Under the pieces are notes generated by a model, which saw only the letters and a program-made list of their open reading frames with translations, was not told the DNA's origin and made no database searches. Position numbers and translations under genes: made by a program. Source: a bacterium (lineage in GTDB: Bacteria; AUK180; JAQVHJ01). Taken from it: a stretch of 11,299 nucleotides of DNA. Of this stretch, positions 1-6,917 are shown one piece after another. The DNA is taken from the NCBI GenBank assembly GCA_028696285.1, contig JAQVHJ010000034.1, forward strand, positions 1 to 11,299, given 5' to 3'. Each line of letters begins with the position of its first letter. The first letter of the stretch is position 1.

Positions 1-1
1 T

Positions 2-1009
2 GTAGAAGAAACGGATATAATTCTTGTGGGAGATGCTTCAAACTTTATAAGTTTAAAAAAGGACCGTCACGGAAAATTCTCAAAGACCATTATTGCCGGA
101 TATCCCTGGTTTGAAGACTGGGGGCGCGATACGAAGATTTCAATTCCCGGTCTATTACTTGAAACAAATCACGAGGATATTGCACTTGAAATATTAATTA
201 TCTTCACGAAATATTTAAAGAAGGGTTTAATTCCAAACTTCTTTAACCATTCTTCTGAACCTGTTTACAATACGGTTGACGCTTCACTCTGGTTCTTTGT
301 AGCGGTTTGGGAGTATCTTCACAAAACGGGAGATCGCAAGGTTGTCAGGAAGGAATTTCTTCCTACGCTTCAGGAGATATTTAAAAATTACTGGAACGGA
401 ACAATCTATGGGATTGAATGTGACAAGGAAGACTTTCTTATTAAGTCCGGAGAAGAAGGCATGCAATTGACCTGGATGGACGCGAAGTTTGAGGATAAGG
501 TATTTACACCTCGTTCCGGGAAACCGATTGAGATTCAGGGATTGTGGTATAATGCGGTTAAGATTCTGTCTGAACTTACAGAGGATACGAAATTAATTGA
601 AAGATTAAATGAATATGGTAAAAAGATTTTAAATTCTATTAATGATAAATTTTGGCTGGATGATTTGGGTTATCTTGCAGATGTGATTACCCTTGACGGA
701 GAAAGAGACATTTCGCTTCGTCCTAATTCTGTAATAGCCTCGGCGCTTCCTTTCCCGATTCTTGATGCGGGGAAACATCGCCGAATGCTGGAGATTGTTA
801 CGGATCGGTTGCTGACTCCTTTCGGTCTTCGAACATTACCTGCAGATCATCCGGATTATATCGGATACTATGAAGGAGATAGATATATGCGTGATTCTGC
901 ATATCACCAGGGTACGGCTTGGGGCTGGTTAATAGGGCCATATATTACGGCCATGCTGAGATTTAATGAAGAGAATGAATTTGTTAAAGAATTTTGTAGA
1001 AATAAATAA
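2..1009 (+). CDS. Glycogen debranching enzyme (amylo-alpha-1,6-glucosidase), C-terminal part; 5' end outside window, 3' end frameshifted
   Basis: This enzyme hydrolyses alpha-1,6 branch points of glycogen or related alpha-glucans in the cytoplasm. The frame is open to the left edge, so the GTG at 26 is an internal codon and the N-terminal portion is missing. The visible part is the (alpha/alpha)6 catalytic domain of the bacterial debranching family (GH133/GDE_C type). Hallmarks, in order, are GYPWFEDWGRDT with the following SIPGL, NTVDASLWF, LTWMDAKF, the GLWYNA segment, LRPNSV and YHQGTAWGWLIGPY. The reading frame stops at 1007-1009, after RFNEENEFVKEFCRNK. That is about 49 residues before the family's usual end, and the missing end (GSVSEIFD...RGC-like...AQAW) is found downstream in another frame. 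The next gene begins shortly after that remnant, so the gene probably shares a transcript with the phosphate genes. Family identification is secure; whether the protein is functional depends on the frameshift being real. Confidence 0.92.
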   Translation, partial: VEETDIILVGDASNFISLKKDRHGKFSKTIIAGYPWFEDWGRDTKISIPGLLLETNHEDIALEILIIFTKYLKKGLIPNFFNHSSEPVYNTVDASLWFFVAVWEYLHKTGDRKVVRKEFLPTLQEIFKNYWNGTIYGIECDKEDFLIKSGEEGMQLTWMDAKFEDKVFTPRSGKPIEIQGLWYNAVKILSELTEDTKLIERLNEYGKKILNSINDKFWLDDLGYLADVITLDGERDISLRPNSVIASALPFPILDAGKHRRMLEIVTDRLLTPFGLRTLPADHPDYIGYYEGDRYMRDSAYHQGTAWGWLIGPYITAMLRFNEENEFVKEFCRNK

Positions 1010-1158
1010 ATACATTCTCTTCACAAATTTATGACGGGTGTATGGGTTCTGTCTCAGAGATATTCGATGCAGAGTTTCCAAATAAACCCAAGGGCTGTTT
1101 CGCCCAGGCTTGGAGCACTGCAGAATTGATAAGGGTCAGGAAATTTTTTCTTAAATAA
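1009..1158 (+). pseudogene. Frameshifted C-terminal tail of the glycogen debranching enzyme
   Basis: Read in frame 1 from 1009, this stretch encodes ~49 residues containing IYDGCMGSVSEIFDAEFP and KPKGCFAQAWSTAELIRV, ending at TAA 1156-1158. This matches the conserved end of debranching enzymes (G-S-I-S-E-I-F-D-G-D ... P-R-G-C-x-A-Q-A-W-S-V-A-E). It has no start codon or ribosome binding site of its own at its beginning. One extra A in the AAA run at 1004-1006 would join the two frames as ...CRNKINTFSSQIYDGCMGS..., removing both stop codons. The simplest reading is therefore a one-base loss in an AAATAAATAAATA tract, either a real mutation or a homopolymer error in the sequence. Confidence 0.85.
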
Positions 1159-1172
1159 CAAAGGAGAAAAAA

Positions 1173-1820
1173 ATGATATTTAAAAAATCTTCAAAGGAAG
1201 ATAAAGTCTATGATAAAATTGATGAGTTTCTTGATCTGGGAAGGGATTGTGTGGTCAAGACATCAGAAACTCTTCAAAGTTATCTTGAGCGCAATGATGA
1301 ATATGTCGATTTATCTTATTCTGTCCACCGCATAGAATCCAAAGCAGATGATAAACGCCGAGAGATTGAACAGTTACTTTGCGAAGGGGCATTTCTCCCA
1401 TTATTCCGAGGAGATATAATTAATTTTCTTGAGCGGGCAGACAGTATCTTGGATAAATGCGAAAGTCTATGCGATTACCTGGTCTTGTATAGGCCGATCT
1501 TTCCAGAAGAGATGTTTAACGGATTACTTGAAATTTTTGATCACACTCTTAAGGCGTATTCCTTTTTAGTCGAAGCCTATCATAAACTGATGGAAGATAT
1601 GTCAAAGGTAGTTGAGATATCCCTTAAGATAGAGCGGGAAGAAGGTAAGATCGACAAACTTGAATGGCAGCTTCAAAAACAATTGTTTGACAGTAAGAAC
1701 CTGCAGCTTGCGGAGAAAATTTTAATAAGAGATTTCATTACTTTTCTTGCGGATATTTCTGATTTAATTGAAGATAGTTCAGATAAAATTGACGTTATAA
1801 GAATGACAAGAAATCTATAA
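1173..1820 (+). CDS. DUF47/PhoU-like accessory protein of the PiT phosphate transporter
   Basis: This is a soluble, all-helical protein of 215 residues, the usual size for the DUF47 (TIGR00153, PhoU-like) family. Members are commonly encoded next to PiT permeases and are thought to modulate low-affinity phosphate uptake. A PhoU-type metal-binding pattern E-x3-D-x3-R is visible at E55/D59/R63, with a second acidic E-x3-D at E157/D161 in the other half, as expected from the duplicated three-helix fold. The ATG at 1173 follows AAGGAG at 1161-1166 with a 6-base spacer, which fixes the start. The debranching-enzyme tail ends 14 bp upstream and the permease begins 15 bp downstream, so the genes are probably cotranscribed. 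No separate promoter was seen. The role in regulating the adjacent permease is inferred from family and context. Confidence 0.9.
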   Translation: MIFKKSSKEDKVYDKIDEFLDLGRDCVVKTSETLQSYLERNDEYVDLSYSVHRIESKADDKRREIEQLLCEGAFLPLFRGDIINFLERADSILDKCESLCDYLVLYRPIFPEEMFNGLLEIFDHTLKAYSFLVEAYHKLMEDMSKVVEISLKIEREEGKIDKLEWQLQKQLFDSKNLQLAEKILIRDFITFLADISDLIEDSSDKIDVIRMTRNL

Positions 1821-1835
1821 GGATAGCCTGAATTA

Positions 1836-2789
1836 ATGATAGCATTTATTTTAAAATTTTGGCAACTTCTTTCCGGAATCTTCCTCGGTTGGGGTCTTGG
1901 GGCGAACGATGCATCGAATGTTTTCGGAACAGGCGTTGCAAGCAACTTAATTAAATACAGGAATGCAATAATTCTTACTGCAGTATTTGTGATTGTTGGA
2001 GCGCTGATGGAGGGGGAAAAGACATTTGATACAATCGGGAAATTAAACTCTACCCTTACATTAAATACCGCATTTATAGCATCGTTTGCAGCAGGACTTA
2101 CTGTTTTTATAATGACAGTTCTGAAACTGCCCATCTCCACATCACAGGCAATCGTCGGAGCAATCCTTGGGATAAGCATTTATTACAGACAGGATGTGGA
2201 TTTCGGGAAATTGACAAAAATATTTATTTGCTGGGTTACGACCCCTCTTGGGGCTGCAATCATCAGTTTTCTTCTGTATAAAATTATTGATTTTATTCTT
2301 TCAAAGTTCAAATACGGTGAAAGAAAGATTCATACTTTTGTTAAGATCGGTGTTGTTATCTCAGGGTGTCTGGGAGCATATTCTTTGGGAGCGAATAATG
2401 TTGCAAACGTAACGGGTGTTTTTGTCGGGGCTGATATGATAAATCCATTCTGGGGCACATTGATCGGTGGATTAAGCATTGCTCTTGGCGTTTTAACATA
2501 CAGTAAGAATGTAATGCTCACAGTTGGGAAGAATATTACGACACTTGGTCCTTTAACAGCTTTTATCGCAGTATTGGGCCAAGCAATTACAGTCTATATC
2601 TTTACACAAATAGGAGTGCCGGTATCTACTTCACAGGCAATTGTCGGTGCGGTTGCTGGGGTGGGCTTGGTTAAGGGGATGCAGGTAATTAATATGAAAA
2701 CTATCTTTAATATCGTAATAGGCTGGGTTTCAACGCCGGTAAGTGGTGCGCTTGTCGCAATGGGTTTATGCTTTTTTATAAAACCGTAA
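1836..2789 (+). CDS. pit: PiT-family inorganic phosphate permease
   Basis: This integral membrane transporter takes up inorganic phosphate coupled to cations (H+ or Na+). At 317 residues it is a compact prokaryotic PiT. The two inverted-topology halves are both evident: GANDASN at 22-28 and GANNVAN at 185-191, PISTSQAIVGAILG at 99-112 and PVSTSQAIVGAVAG at 262-275, CWVTTPLGA at 132-140 and GWVSTPVSGA at 296-305, plus GKNITTLGP at 231-239. These are the phosphate-binding and signature segments of PF01384. About ten hydrophobic helices can be traced, with a basic loop near 156-166. The start at 1836 gives a normal N-terminus. Its likely Shine-Dalgarno is the TAAGGA overlapping the previous stop, about 12 bases upstream, so expression may partly rely on coupling to the DUF47 gene. 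The ion coupled cannot be decided from sequence. Confidence 0.95.
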   Translation: MIAFILKFWQLLSGIFLGWGLGANDASNVFGTGVASNLIKYRNAIILTAVFVIVGALMEGEKTFDTIGKLNSTLTLNTAFIASFAAGLTVFIMTVLKLPISTSQAIVGAILGISIYYRQDVDFGKLTKIFICWVTTPLGAAIISFLLYKIIDFILSKFKYGERKIHTFVKIGVVISGCLGAYSLGANNVANVTGVFVGADMINPFWGTLIGGLSIALGVLTYSKNVMLTVGKNITTLGPLTAFIAVLGQAITVYIFTQIGVPVSTSQAIVGAVAGVGLVKGMQVINMKTIFNIVIGWVSTPVSGALVAMGLCFFIKP

Positions 2790-2795
2790 TTCAAC

Positions 2796-2824
2796 TTGAA
2801 ATTTTGATTGAACTATGTTATAAT
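2796..2824 (+). promoter_or_regulatory. Predicted sigma70-type promoter for the DUF952-like gene
   Basis: The -35 box TTGAAA (2796-2801) and a perfect -10 box TATAAT (2819-2824) are separated by exactly 17 bases. The promoter sits just after the permease stop codon, in front of the small DUF952-like transcription unit. Predicted by eye only. Confidence 0.65.
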
Positions 2825-2850
2825 TTTTTATAAGGAGTTGCAGTCAAAAG

Positions 2851-2910
2851 ATGAAAGATAAAACAAGAATATTTAATGAGAATGAATTTACAGATTATTT
2901 CAGAAATTAA
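2851..2910 (+). CDS. Possible 19-residue leader ORF (MKDKTRIFNENEFTDYFRN)
   Basis: This short ORF begins with ATG, preceded by AAGGAG at 2832-2837 with a 13-base gap, longer than ideal. It lies between the predicted promoter and the DUF952-like gene and ends 24 bp before that gene's TTG start. The peptide is hydrophilic, with no signal sequence and no run of one amino acid that would indicate an attenuation leader. It resembles no family I recognise. It could be a translated upstream ORF, a remnant of a former N-terminus, or chance. Confidence is low. Confidence 0.25.
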   Translation: MKDKTRIFNENEFTDYFRN

Positions 2911-2934
2911 AAGAGATAAAATCGGAGATGTCAA

Positions 2935-3261
2935 TTGAGCATTATCTGTCATATCTGTAAGGTGGATGAGTGGGAGAAAGCCAAGGAGAAAGGAGAGTTC
3001 TACCCCGAGGAAGCAAAGAAGGATAAGGGGATAAAATGTTCCTTACCGGATACCGTTTTAGCTGTTGCAAAAAAGAAATTTTCGGAACATAATGACAGGG
3101 TAATCCTGATGATAGATACTGTGAAATTAAATTCAGATGTTAAATATAAAGGGAAGAAAAAGGACTCAGAGCCTTTTATTCAGGGACCTGTGAATATAGA
3201 CGCGGTCACTGATGTTTTCCATCTAACCCCGCTTCACGGCTCGGCCCCGGGAGATTATTAA
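2935..3261 (+). CDS. DUF952-like small protein
   Basis: This is a 108-residue soluble protein. It follows the DUF952 (PF06108) layout: an N-terminal beta-strand with ICHICKVDEWEKAKEKGEFYPEE (family I-Y-H-I...W..A...G.Y), then GIKCS, a VAKKKFSE helix, a hydrophobic strand with VILMIDTVKL and VKYK, and a closing GPVNIDAVTDVFHLTP. The biochemical role of the family is not established. The usual 'GFIHCS' motif is GIKCS here, so the conserved histidine appears to be lysine. The start is TTG at 2935: an in-frame TAA at 2917-2919 rules out anything longer, no earlier start codon exists in frame, and GGAG at 2924-2927 lies 7 bases upstream. It has its own predicted promoter and appears monocistronic; the next gene follows after 237 bp with another promoter. 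Confidence 0.75.
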   Translation: MSIICHICKVDEWEKAKEKGEFYPEEAKKDKGIKCSLPDTVLAVAKKKFSEHNDRVILMIDTVKLNSDVKYKGKKKDSEPFIQGPVNIDAVTDVFHLTPLHGSAPGDY

Positions 3262-3389
3262 TTTACATTAGTCTTATTCAATTAAAGTCAACATACTAAT
3301 TGCTAAGTTCATAGAAATAATGCGTATTTATAAATTTAAATGTAATGCCTTGGAAAAGTAAAAAGTAAAGAGCCGCACCTTTATTTGTG

Positions 3390-3418
3390 TTGACTTATAA
3401 TAAATTATTTGTTATACT
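3390..3418 (+). promoter_or_regulatory. Predicted sigma70-type promoter for the yjbQ-lemA operon
   Basis: TTGACT (3390-3395) and TATACT (3413-3418) are spaced by 17 bases, near-consensus for a vegetative promoter. The 5' untranslated region to the yjbQ start would be roughly 70 bases, AT-rich and without an obvious hairpin. The rest of 3262-3498 shows no ORF and no clear terminator. Confidence 0.65.
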
Positions 3419-3498
3419 TATTCTCAAGCAAAGGAAGATAGTTTTGAAAAAGGAAAAACAATATATTTAACTATGAATTTTAATATAAGGAGCGATTA

Positions 3499-3891
3499 AT
3501 GCTGGAGAAGTTTTCTATTAGAACCACTTCAAATACAGAAATGGTTGATATTACATCACAAGTCCGGTCCGTTATTTCTAAGTCAAAGATTAAGGAAGGT
3601 CTCTGCGTAGTATATGTTCCGCATACTACAGCTGCGGTTACAATAAATGAGAATGCGGATCCGGATGTCGTGCATGATATTGTTAAGGAATTGAATAAAG
3701 TTATTCCATTCCAGGACGGATATCATCACAGTGAAGGGAATTCTGCTGCTCATATTAAATCTTCATTAATTGGGAGTACAGTTCAAATACTTATTGCAGA
3801 TGGAAGCCCTGTCTTCGGGACCTGGCAGGGTATTTATTTCTGTGAGTTTGACGGGCCCCGGACAAGAAATTTTCATGTAATGATAAAATAA
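3499..3891 (+). CDS. yjbQ: YjbQ / UPF0047 family protein (secondary thiamine-phosphate synthase-like)
   Basis: This is a 130-residue cytosolic protein of the UPF0047/YjbQ family, which forms small beta-rich trimers. Some members have weak thiamine-phosphate synthase activity; the true physiological role is unsettled. Family motifs are strong: PHTTAAVTINENADPDV (41-57), YHHSEGNSAAHIKSSL (75-90) and the C-terminal GTWQGIYFCEFDGPR (107-121), carrying the histidines and acidic residues (H42, H76/H77, E79, H85) of the presumed metal/active site. Length is normal and nothing is missing. The ATG at 3499 has AAGGAG at 3487-3492 with a 6-base spacer. It is the first gene after the promoter at 3390-3418, and lemA begins 19 bp after its stop. 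The functional link to lemA is unknown. Confidence 0.93.
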   Translation: MLEKFSIRTTSNTEMVDITSQVRSVISKSKIKEGLCVVYVPHTTAAVTINENADPDVVHDIVKELNKVIPFQDGYHHSEGNSAAHIKSSLIGSTVQILIADGSPVFGTWQGIYFCEFDGPRTRNFHVMIK

Positions 3892-3910
3892 AAAAAAGGA
3901 GAAAAGAAAA

Positions 3911-4489
3911 ATGGGAGCAATTTTGGGGATAGCGCTATGTCTGGTTGTAATTGTATTTGTAATTTTTATCATAGGCCTTGTAATGTATAATTCCCTTATC
4001 AGAAAGAAGAATGAAGTTAACAATGCATTTGCAAGCATTGACACTCTTTTAAAGAAAAGGTATGATCTCATACCAAATCTTGTTGCATCTGTTCAGCAGT
4101 ACATGAAGCATGAGCAAGGAACACTTACGCAGATTACAGAGATGCGTGCAAAAGCAATGAGTGGAAACTTAACCCCGGACCAGAGGATTGAGCTTGAAAC
4201 AAAACTGACCAAAACACTTGGCGGAATCATGGTCGCTGTGGAAAATTATCCTGACTTAAAGGCAAATACCAATTTCCTTCAGCTTCAGGCAGCATTAAAT
4301 GAGGTCGAGGAACAAATTTCTGCGGCAAGAAGGGCATACAATGCTGCAGTAACTGATTTGAACAATGCAATCGAGATGTTCCCGAGCAACATGATGGCTT
4401 CAATGATGAAGCTTCAGAAGAGAACACTCTTTGAGATATCAGAAGAAGAAAGGAAGAATGTAAACGTAAAGAACTTATTTAACCAATAG
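3911..4489 (+). CDS. lemA: LemA family membrane-anchored protein
   Basis: This 192-residue protein has one N-terminal membrane helix (about residues 4-26) followed by a helical bundle. Family hallmarks are YNSLIRKKNEVNNAFASIDT (26-45), KKRYDLIPNLVASVQQYMKHE (48-68), ENYPDLKANTNFLQLQ (111-126) and the tract EVEEQISAARRAYNAAVTDL (131-150) followed by NNAIEMFPSN. LemA proteins are common and often sit beside DUF3137 or TPM-domain proteins. Their molecular role remains unclear, with envelope stress or membrane signalling proposed. The usual topology puts a short N-terminus on one side and the bundle on the other side of the inner membrane. AAGGAG at 3896-3901 is 9 bases before the ATG. The DUF3137 gene begins 12 bp after its stop, supporting a joint function. 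Family assignment is firm. Confidence 0.95.
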   Translation: MGAILGIALCLVVIVFVIFIIGLVMYNSLIRKKNEVNNAFASIDTLLKKRYDLIPNLVASVQQYMKHEQGTLTQITEMRAKAMSGNLTPDQRIELETKLTKTLGGIMVAVENYPDLKANTNFLQLQAALNEVEEQISAARRAYNAAVTDLNNAIEMFPSNMMASMMKLQKRTLFEISEEERKNVNVKNLFNQ

Positions 4490-4501
4490 TAATCACAATC
4501 A

Positions 4502-5467
4502 ATGAAAACTATCAATGATTTGTGGGCATATTACAATACTACGCTTCTTCCGGATCTCCGGGTGATGGAAAACGAGAGGAAGAATATCGCAAACAAGGTT
4601 CTCATTCTGAATATTGTTGGCGGAATTGTAATGTTCTTCTGCCTTATTCTTTTCTTTGTGATTTATTTTTTCGTTTTGATCCTTGTAATTCCCGCAATTA
4701 TCGGTTGGATCGTCCTGTACCAGAAATTCACAAAGAGTTATGTGTCGCAATTTAAAACAAAGGTAATTTTCCGTGTTATCAAGTTTATCGATGAGAATCT
4801 TGAATATAATCCTGCATCCTGTATTGGGAGCGATACATATTATGCAAGCAAGTTATTCCAGCACGGCGTTGACCGGTATAATGGGGATGACCTTGTCTAC
4901 GGATTTATCGAAAAGACAAGAATAATGTTTTCTGAACTTCATACAGAATATAAAACACAGCATACCGACAGCAAGGGACATACGCACACTCAGTACCACA
5001 CGATTTTTAGAGGAATATTTTTTGTCGCAGATTTTAATAAGAATTTTTCAGGACAGACTATTGTTCTCCCGGATACTGCGCAGAAAATGTTCGGCGGATG
5101 GCTTGGGAACATCCTTCAATCATGGAACTTTACCAGGGACCAGTTGATTAAGTTGGAAGATCCGGAGTTTGAAAGACTCTTCGTTGTCTATGGAACCGAT
5201 CAGATCGAAGCAAGGTATATCTTGTCCACAAGTTTAATGCGGAGAATAGTAGAGTTTAAGAAAAAAACAAGAAAAGATATCAGACTCTCTTTTATCAGCA
5301 ACCATGTTTTTGTGGCAATAAGCAATAATAAAAATATGTTTGAGCCGAGATTATTTAAAACTCTTTTAGATTTCAACGTAATCAGGGAATATTATGAAGA
5401 TTTAATTGAAGCTGTAAGCGTTGTTGAAGAACTTAACTTGAATACGAGGATTTGGTCAAAACAATGA
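4502..5467 (+). CDS. DUF3137 domain membrane protein
   Basis: This 321-residue protein has a short N-terminal cytosolic helix, a pair of hydrophobic helices (about 33-53 and 54-74) and a large C-terminal soluble domain. The pattern matches DUF3137: YYASKLF (113-119), DDLVYGFIEKTRIMFSELH (129-147), the IFRGIFFVADFNKNFSGQT segment (168-186), LEDPEFERLFVVYGTDQIEA (218-237), YILSTSLMRR and a final FEPRLF. DUF3137 proteins are frequently encoded directly after lemA, as here, and their function is unknown. A His-rich polar loop, HTDSKGHTHTQYH (154-166), is noticeable. An in-frame stop just upstream (4490-4492) makes ATG 4502 the only reasonable start, yet there is no Shine-Dalgarno in the 12-bp gap, suggesting coupling to lemA translation. 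Its stop overlaps the start of the next gene. Confidence 0.88.
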   Translation: MKTINDLWAYYNTTLLPDLRVMENERKNIANKVLILNIVGGIVMFFCLILFFVIYFFVLILVIPAIIGWIVLYQKFTKSYVSQFKTKVIFRVIKFIDENLEYNPASCIGSDTYYASKLFQHGVDRYNGDDLVYGFIEKTRIMFSELHTEYKTQHTDSKGHTHTQYHTIFRGIFFVADFNKNFSGQTIVLPDTAQKMFGGWLGNILQSWNFTRDQLIKLEDPEFERLFVVYGTDQIEARYILSTSLMRRIVEFKKKTRKDIRLSFISNHVFVAISNNKNMFEPRLFKTLLDFNVIREYYEDLIEAVSVVEELNLNTRIWSKQ

Positions 5468-5793
5468 AAGAGAAAGAATTGAAAACATTCCTTTATCGAA
5501 TCCAGCCAAAACGAGTAAAATTACTTAAAGACGGGGGAACTCCTGAAGAACAGAAGCTGATAGGAAAGCATTTTGATTACCTGAAAAAACTAACAGAGAA
5601 AAAAGTCGTTTTTCTTGCAGGAAGGACATTAAATCAGGATAAATCATCTTTTGGTATTGTAATATTTTTCGCTGCAAATGAAAAAGCAGCAGAAAAGATA
5701 ATGAATAATGACCCTGCCGTAAAACATGGTGTTTTCAACGCAGAATTATTTCCATACAGCATTGCACTTATTCAAAAAATGCATGACATTTAG
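5464..5793 (+). CDS. YciI-like (YCII) family protein
   Basis: This is a 109-residue soluble protein with the YCII alpha/beta-barrel (dimeric ferredoxin-like) pattern: a first strand FLYRIQPKR, TPEEQKLIGKHFDYLKKL (26-43) with H36, VVFLAGRTL (48-56), FGIVIFFAANEKAA, and NNDPAVKHGVFNAELFPYSIAL (81-102) with the conserved Asp-Pro. H36 and D83 correspond to the His/Asp pair proposed as the active site in the family; substrates are mostly unknown. ATG at 5464 is chosen because it overlaps the preceding TGA as ATGA, typical of translational coupling. A TTG at 5452 is also in frame, but its nearest GAGG (5446-5449) is only two bases away. It is the last gene of the yjbQ operon; no clear terminator follows and the repeat region begins immediately, with AGGGACGG overlapping its stop codon. 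Confidence 0.88.
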   Translation: MKEKELKTFLYRIQPKRVKLLKDGGTPEEQKLIGKHFDYLKKLTEKKVVFLAGRTLNQDKSSFGIVIFFAANEKAAEKIMNNDPAVKHGVFNAELFPYSIALIQKMHDI

Positions 5794-5799
5794 GGACGG
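5792..5799 (+). repeat. AGGGACGG border motif, left copy
   Basis: The 8-mer overlaps the stop codon of the YciI-like gene and marks the left edge of the gene-free repeat region. The same 8-mer occurs inverted at 7496-7503, the right edge of that region, and again direct at 11252-11259. The bases that follow (a T-rich stretch with ATTTTTA) are partly similar in the copies. Confidence 0.5.
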
Positions 5800-6115
5800 G
5801 ATTTATTTTTAAGGTCAATATAAAGTATTTTATTTCAAATTCATCAGAATTATAAATGATTCTTTTTAAATGTTTAATATTCTCTGCGCCCTCTGCGGTT
5901 AAAGTCATATTCAAATCCCGTTCAAGTATCAATCGCTCTAAATATCCGCACCAAAATTTACAATGCTATATTCCCAATTTCCAATCTTATATATTTTTTC
6001 CGTGACCTCCGTGTTCTCCGTGGTGAAAAATCACATTCAATCGCTCTCTAAGTATCACTCGCTCTTTGGTTCTATGTAACTTTATTGTTTAAATACAAAA
6101 CCCTTCATGTTCTTC

Positions 6116-6142
6116 CCCGATTCCGTGGAACCTTCATCGGGA
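6116..6142. repeat. Long-module stem-loop, copy 1
   Basis: CCCGAT (6116-6121) pairs with ATCGGG (6136-6141) around a 14-base loop. The last pair of the 7-bp version is lost here because the outer base is C rather than T. The same hairpin recurs at 6335-6363, 6825-6852 and 7191-7218, where the stem is 7 bp. Confidence 0.6.
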
Positions 6143-6334
6143 CTGCTCGCGATTTAATCACATGCTCGCAGAGCGAATTAAAACCTCTGCGGTGAAATAT
6201 CACATTCTCCTGCTGTCTAAGTATCCTTCGCTCTCTGGTTCATTATATTGTTATCATCTTAAAATCAACTAAGTAAATTTTTATCCTTCTGCGATTCCGC
6301 GGTAAAATAAATTCTCTGCGTCCTCTGCGTCCTC

Positions 6335-6363
6335 TCCCGATTGCAGTTGTATCTTTATCGGGA
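6335..6363. repeat. Long-module stem-loop, copy 2, with diverged loop
   Basis: TCCCGAT (6335-6341) pairs with ATCGGGA (6357-6363). The 15-base loop differs clearly from the loop shared by the other three copies, while the stem is intact, hinting that the stem is the conserved part. The sequence after this copy leaves the repeat pattern and enters a unique insert. Confidence 0.6.
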
Positions 6364-6457
6364 CTACTATGTTAGTGGTAGGTGGAGGGTGGAATGTGGA
6401 AGGTTGAATGAATATGAGAAATACAAATTTCAAGCTCGCAGCAATTGTAATTTCGAA

Positions 6458-6540
6458 ATGGTGCACCCCAAAGTGATACACCCAACGTGGTGTATCATAC
6501 GTGCGTTGCAATGCATACTTGTTGTGCATGGGTGCATCAT
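6458..6540. repeat. Nested palindrome insert between repeat cores
   Basis: ATGGTGCACCC (6458-6468) pairs with GGGTGCATCAT (6530-6540) with one G-T type mismatch. Inside lie a second hairpin, TGATACACC (6474-6482) with GGTGTATCA (6489-6497), and a weaker one, ATGCA (6511-6515) with TGCAT (6525-6529). Together they could fold as a three-way junction. The insert lies in the unusually long 342-bp interval between cores 1 and 2, is not repeated elsewhere in the window, and differs in composition from the surrounding repeats. It could be a small palindromic mobile sequence, a structured RNA, or chance. Confidence 0.5.
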
Positions 6541-6794
6541 CAATTGTTAAATCTTATATTTTCAATGCGAAGCGTGTTGGTTTATTATATCATTATCACC
6601 TTAAAATCAACTAAGTAAATTTTCATCCTTCAGTGATTCCGCGGTTAATAAATCTTCTCTGCGTCCTCAGCGTCCTCTGCTGTGAAATATCACATTCTCC
6701 TGCTGTCTAAGTATCCTTCGCTTTCTGGTTCATTATATTGTTATCATCTTAAAATCAACTAAGTAAATTTTCATCCTTCTGCGATTCCGCGGTA

Positions 6795-6917
6795 AAATAA
6801 ATTCTCTGCGTCCTCTGCGTCCTCTCCCGATTTCGTGGAACCTTCATCGGGACTGCTCGCTGTTAAACTATATGCTCACAGTGCGAATTAAAACCTCTGC
6901 GGTGAAATATCACATTC
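6795..6917. repeat. 123-bp perfect direct duplication, copy A
   Basis: This is identical over its full length to 7161-7283, 366 bp downstream. It contains the end of a core, the TCCCGAT/ATCGGGA stem-loop (6825-6852) and the GGTGAAATATCACATTC segment. Perfect identity against 1-10% divergence of neighbouring copies suggests recent duplication or gene conversion. Confidence 0.85.

Noticed and set aside
26..28. GTG as the true start of the debranching enzyme
   Set aside because: The frame is open to the left edge, there is no ribosome binding site, and the family has a large N-terminal region before this point.
1001..1012. Programmed ribosomal frameshift in the debranching enzyme
   Set aside because: The tract gives no convincing slippery heptamer followed by a downstream structure, and this family is not known to use recoding. 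A one-base indel explains it more simply.
1673..2179. 168-codon open frame on the minus strand
   Set aside because: It lies antisense over the DUF47 and PiT genes and is a shadow of their codon pattern; no ribosome binding site or family motif.
5452..5454. TTG start for the YciI-like protein
   Set aside because: The nearest GAGG is only two bases upstream, and the ATG at 5464 overlaps the previous stop as ATGA, the more typical coupled start.
6281..6550. Overlapping open frames of 82 (minus) and 69 (plus) codons in the repeat region
   Set aside because: They consist of repeat and palindrome sequence, lack ribosome binding sites and family resemblance, and are not kept open in the other repeat copies.
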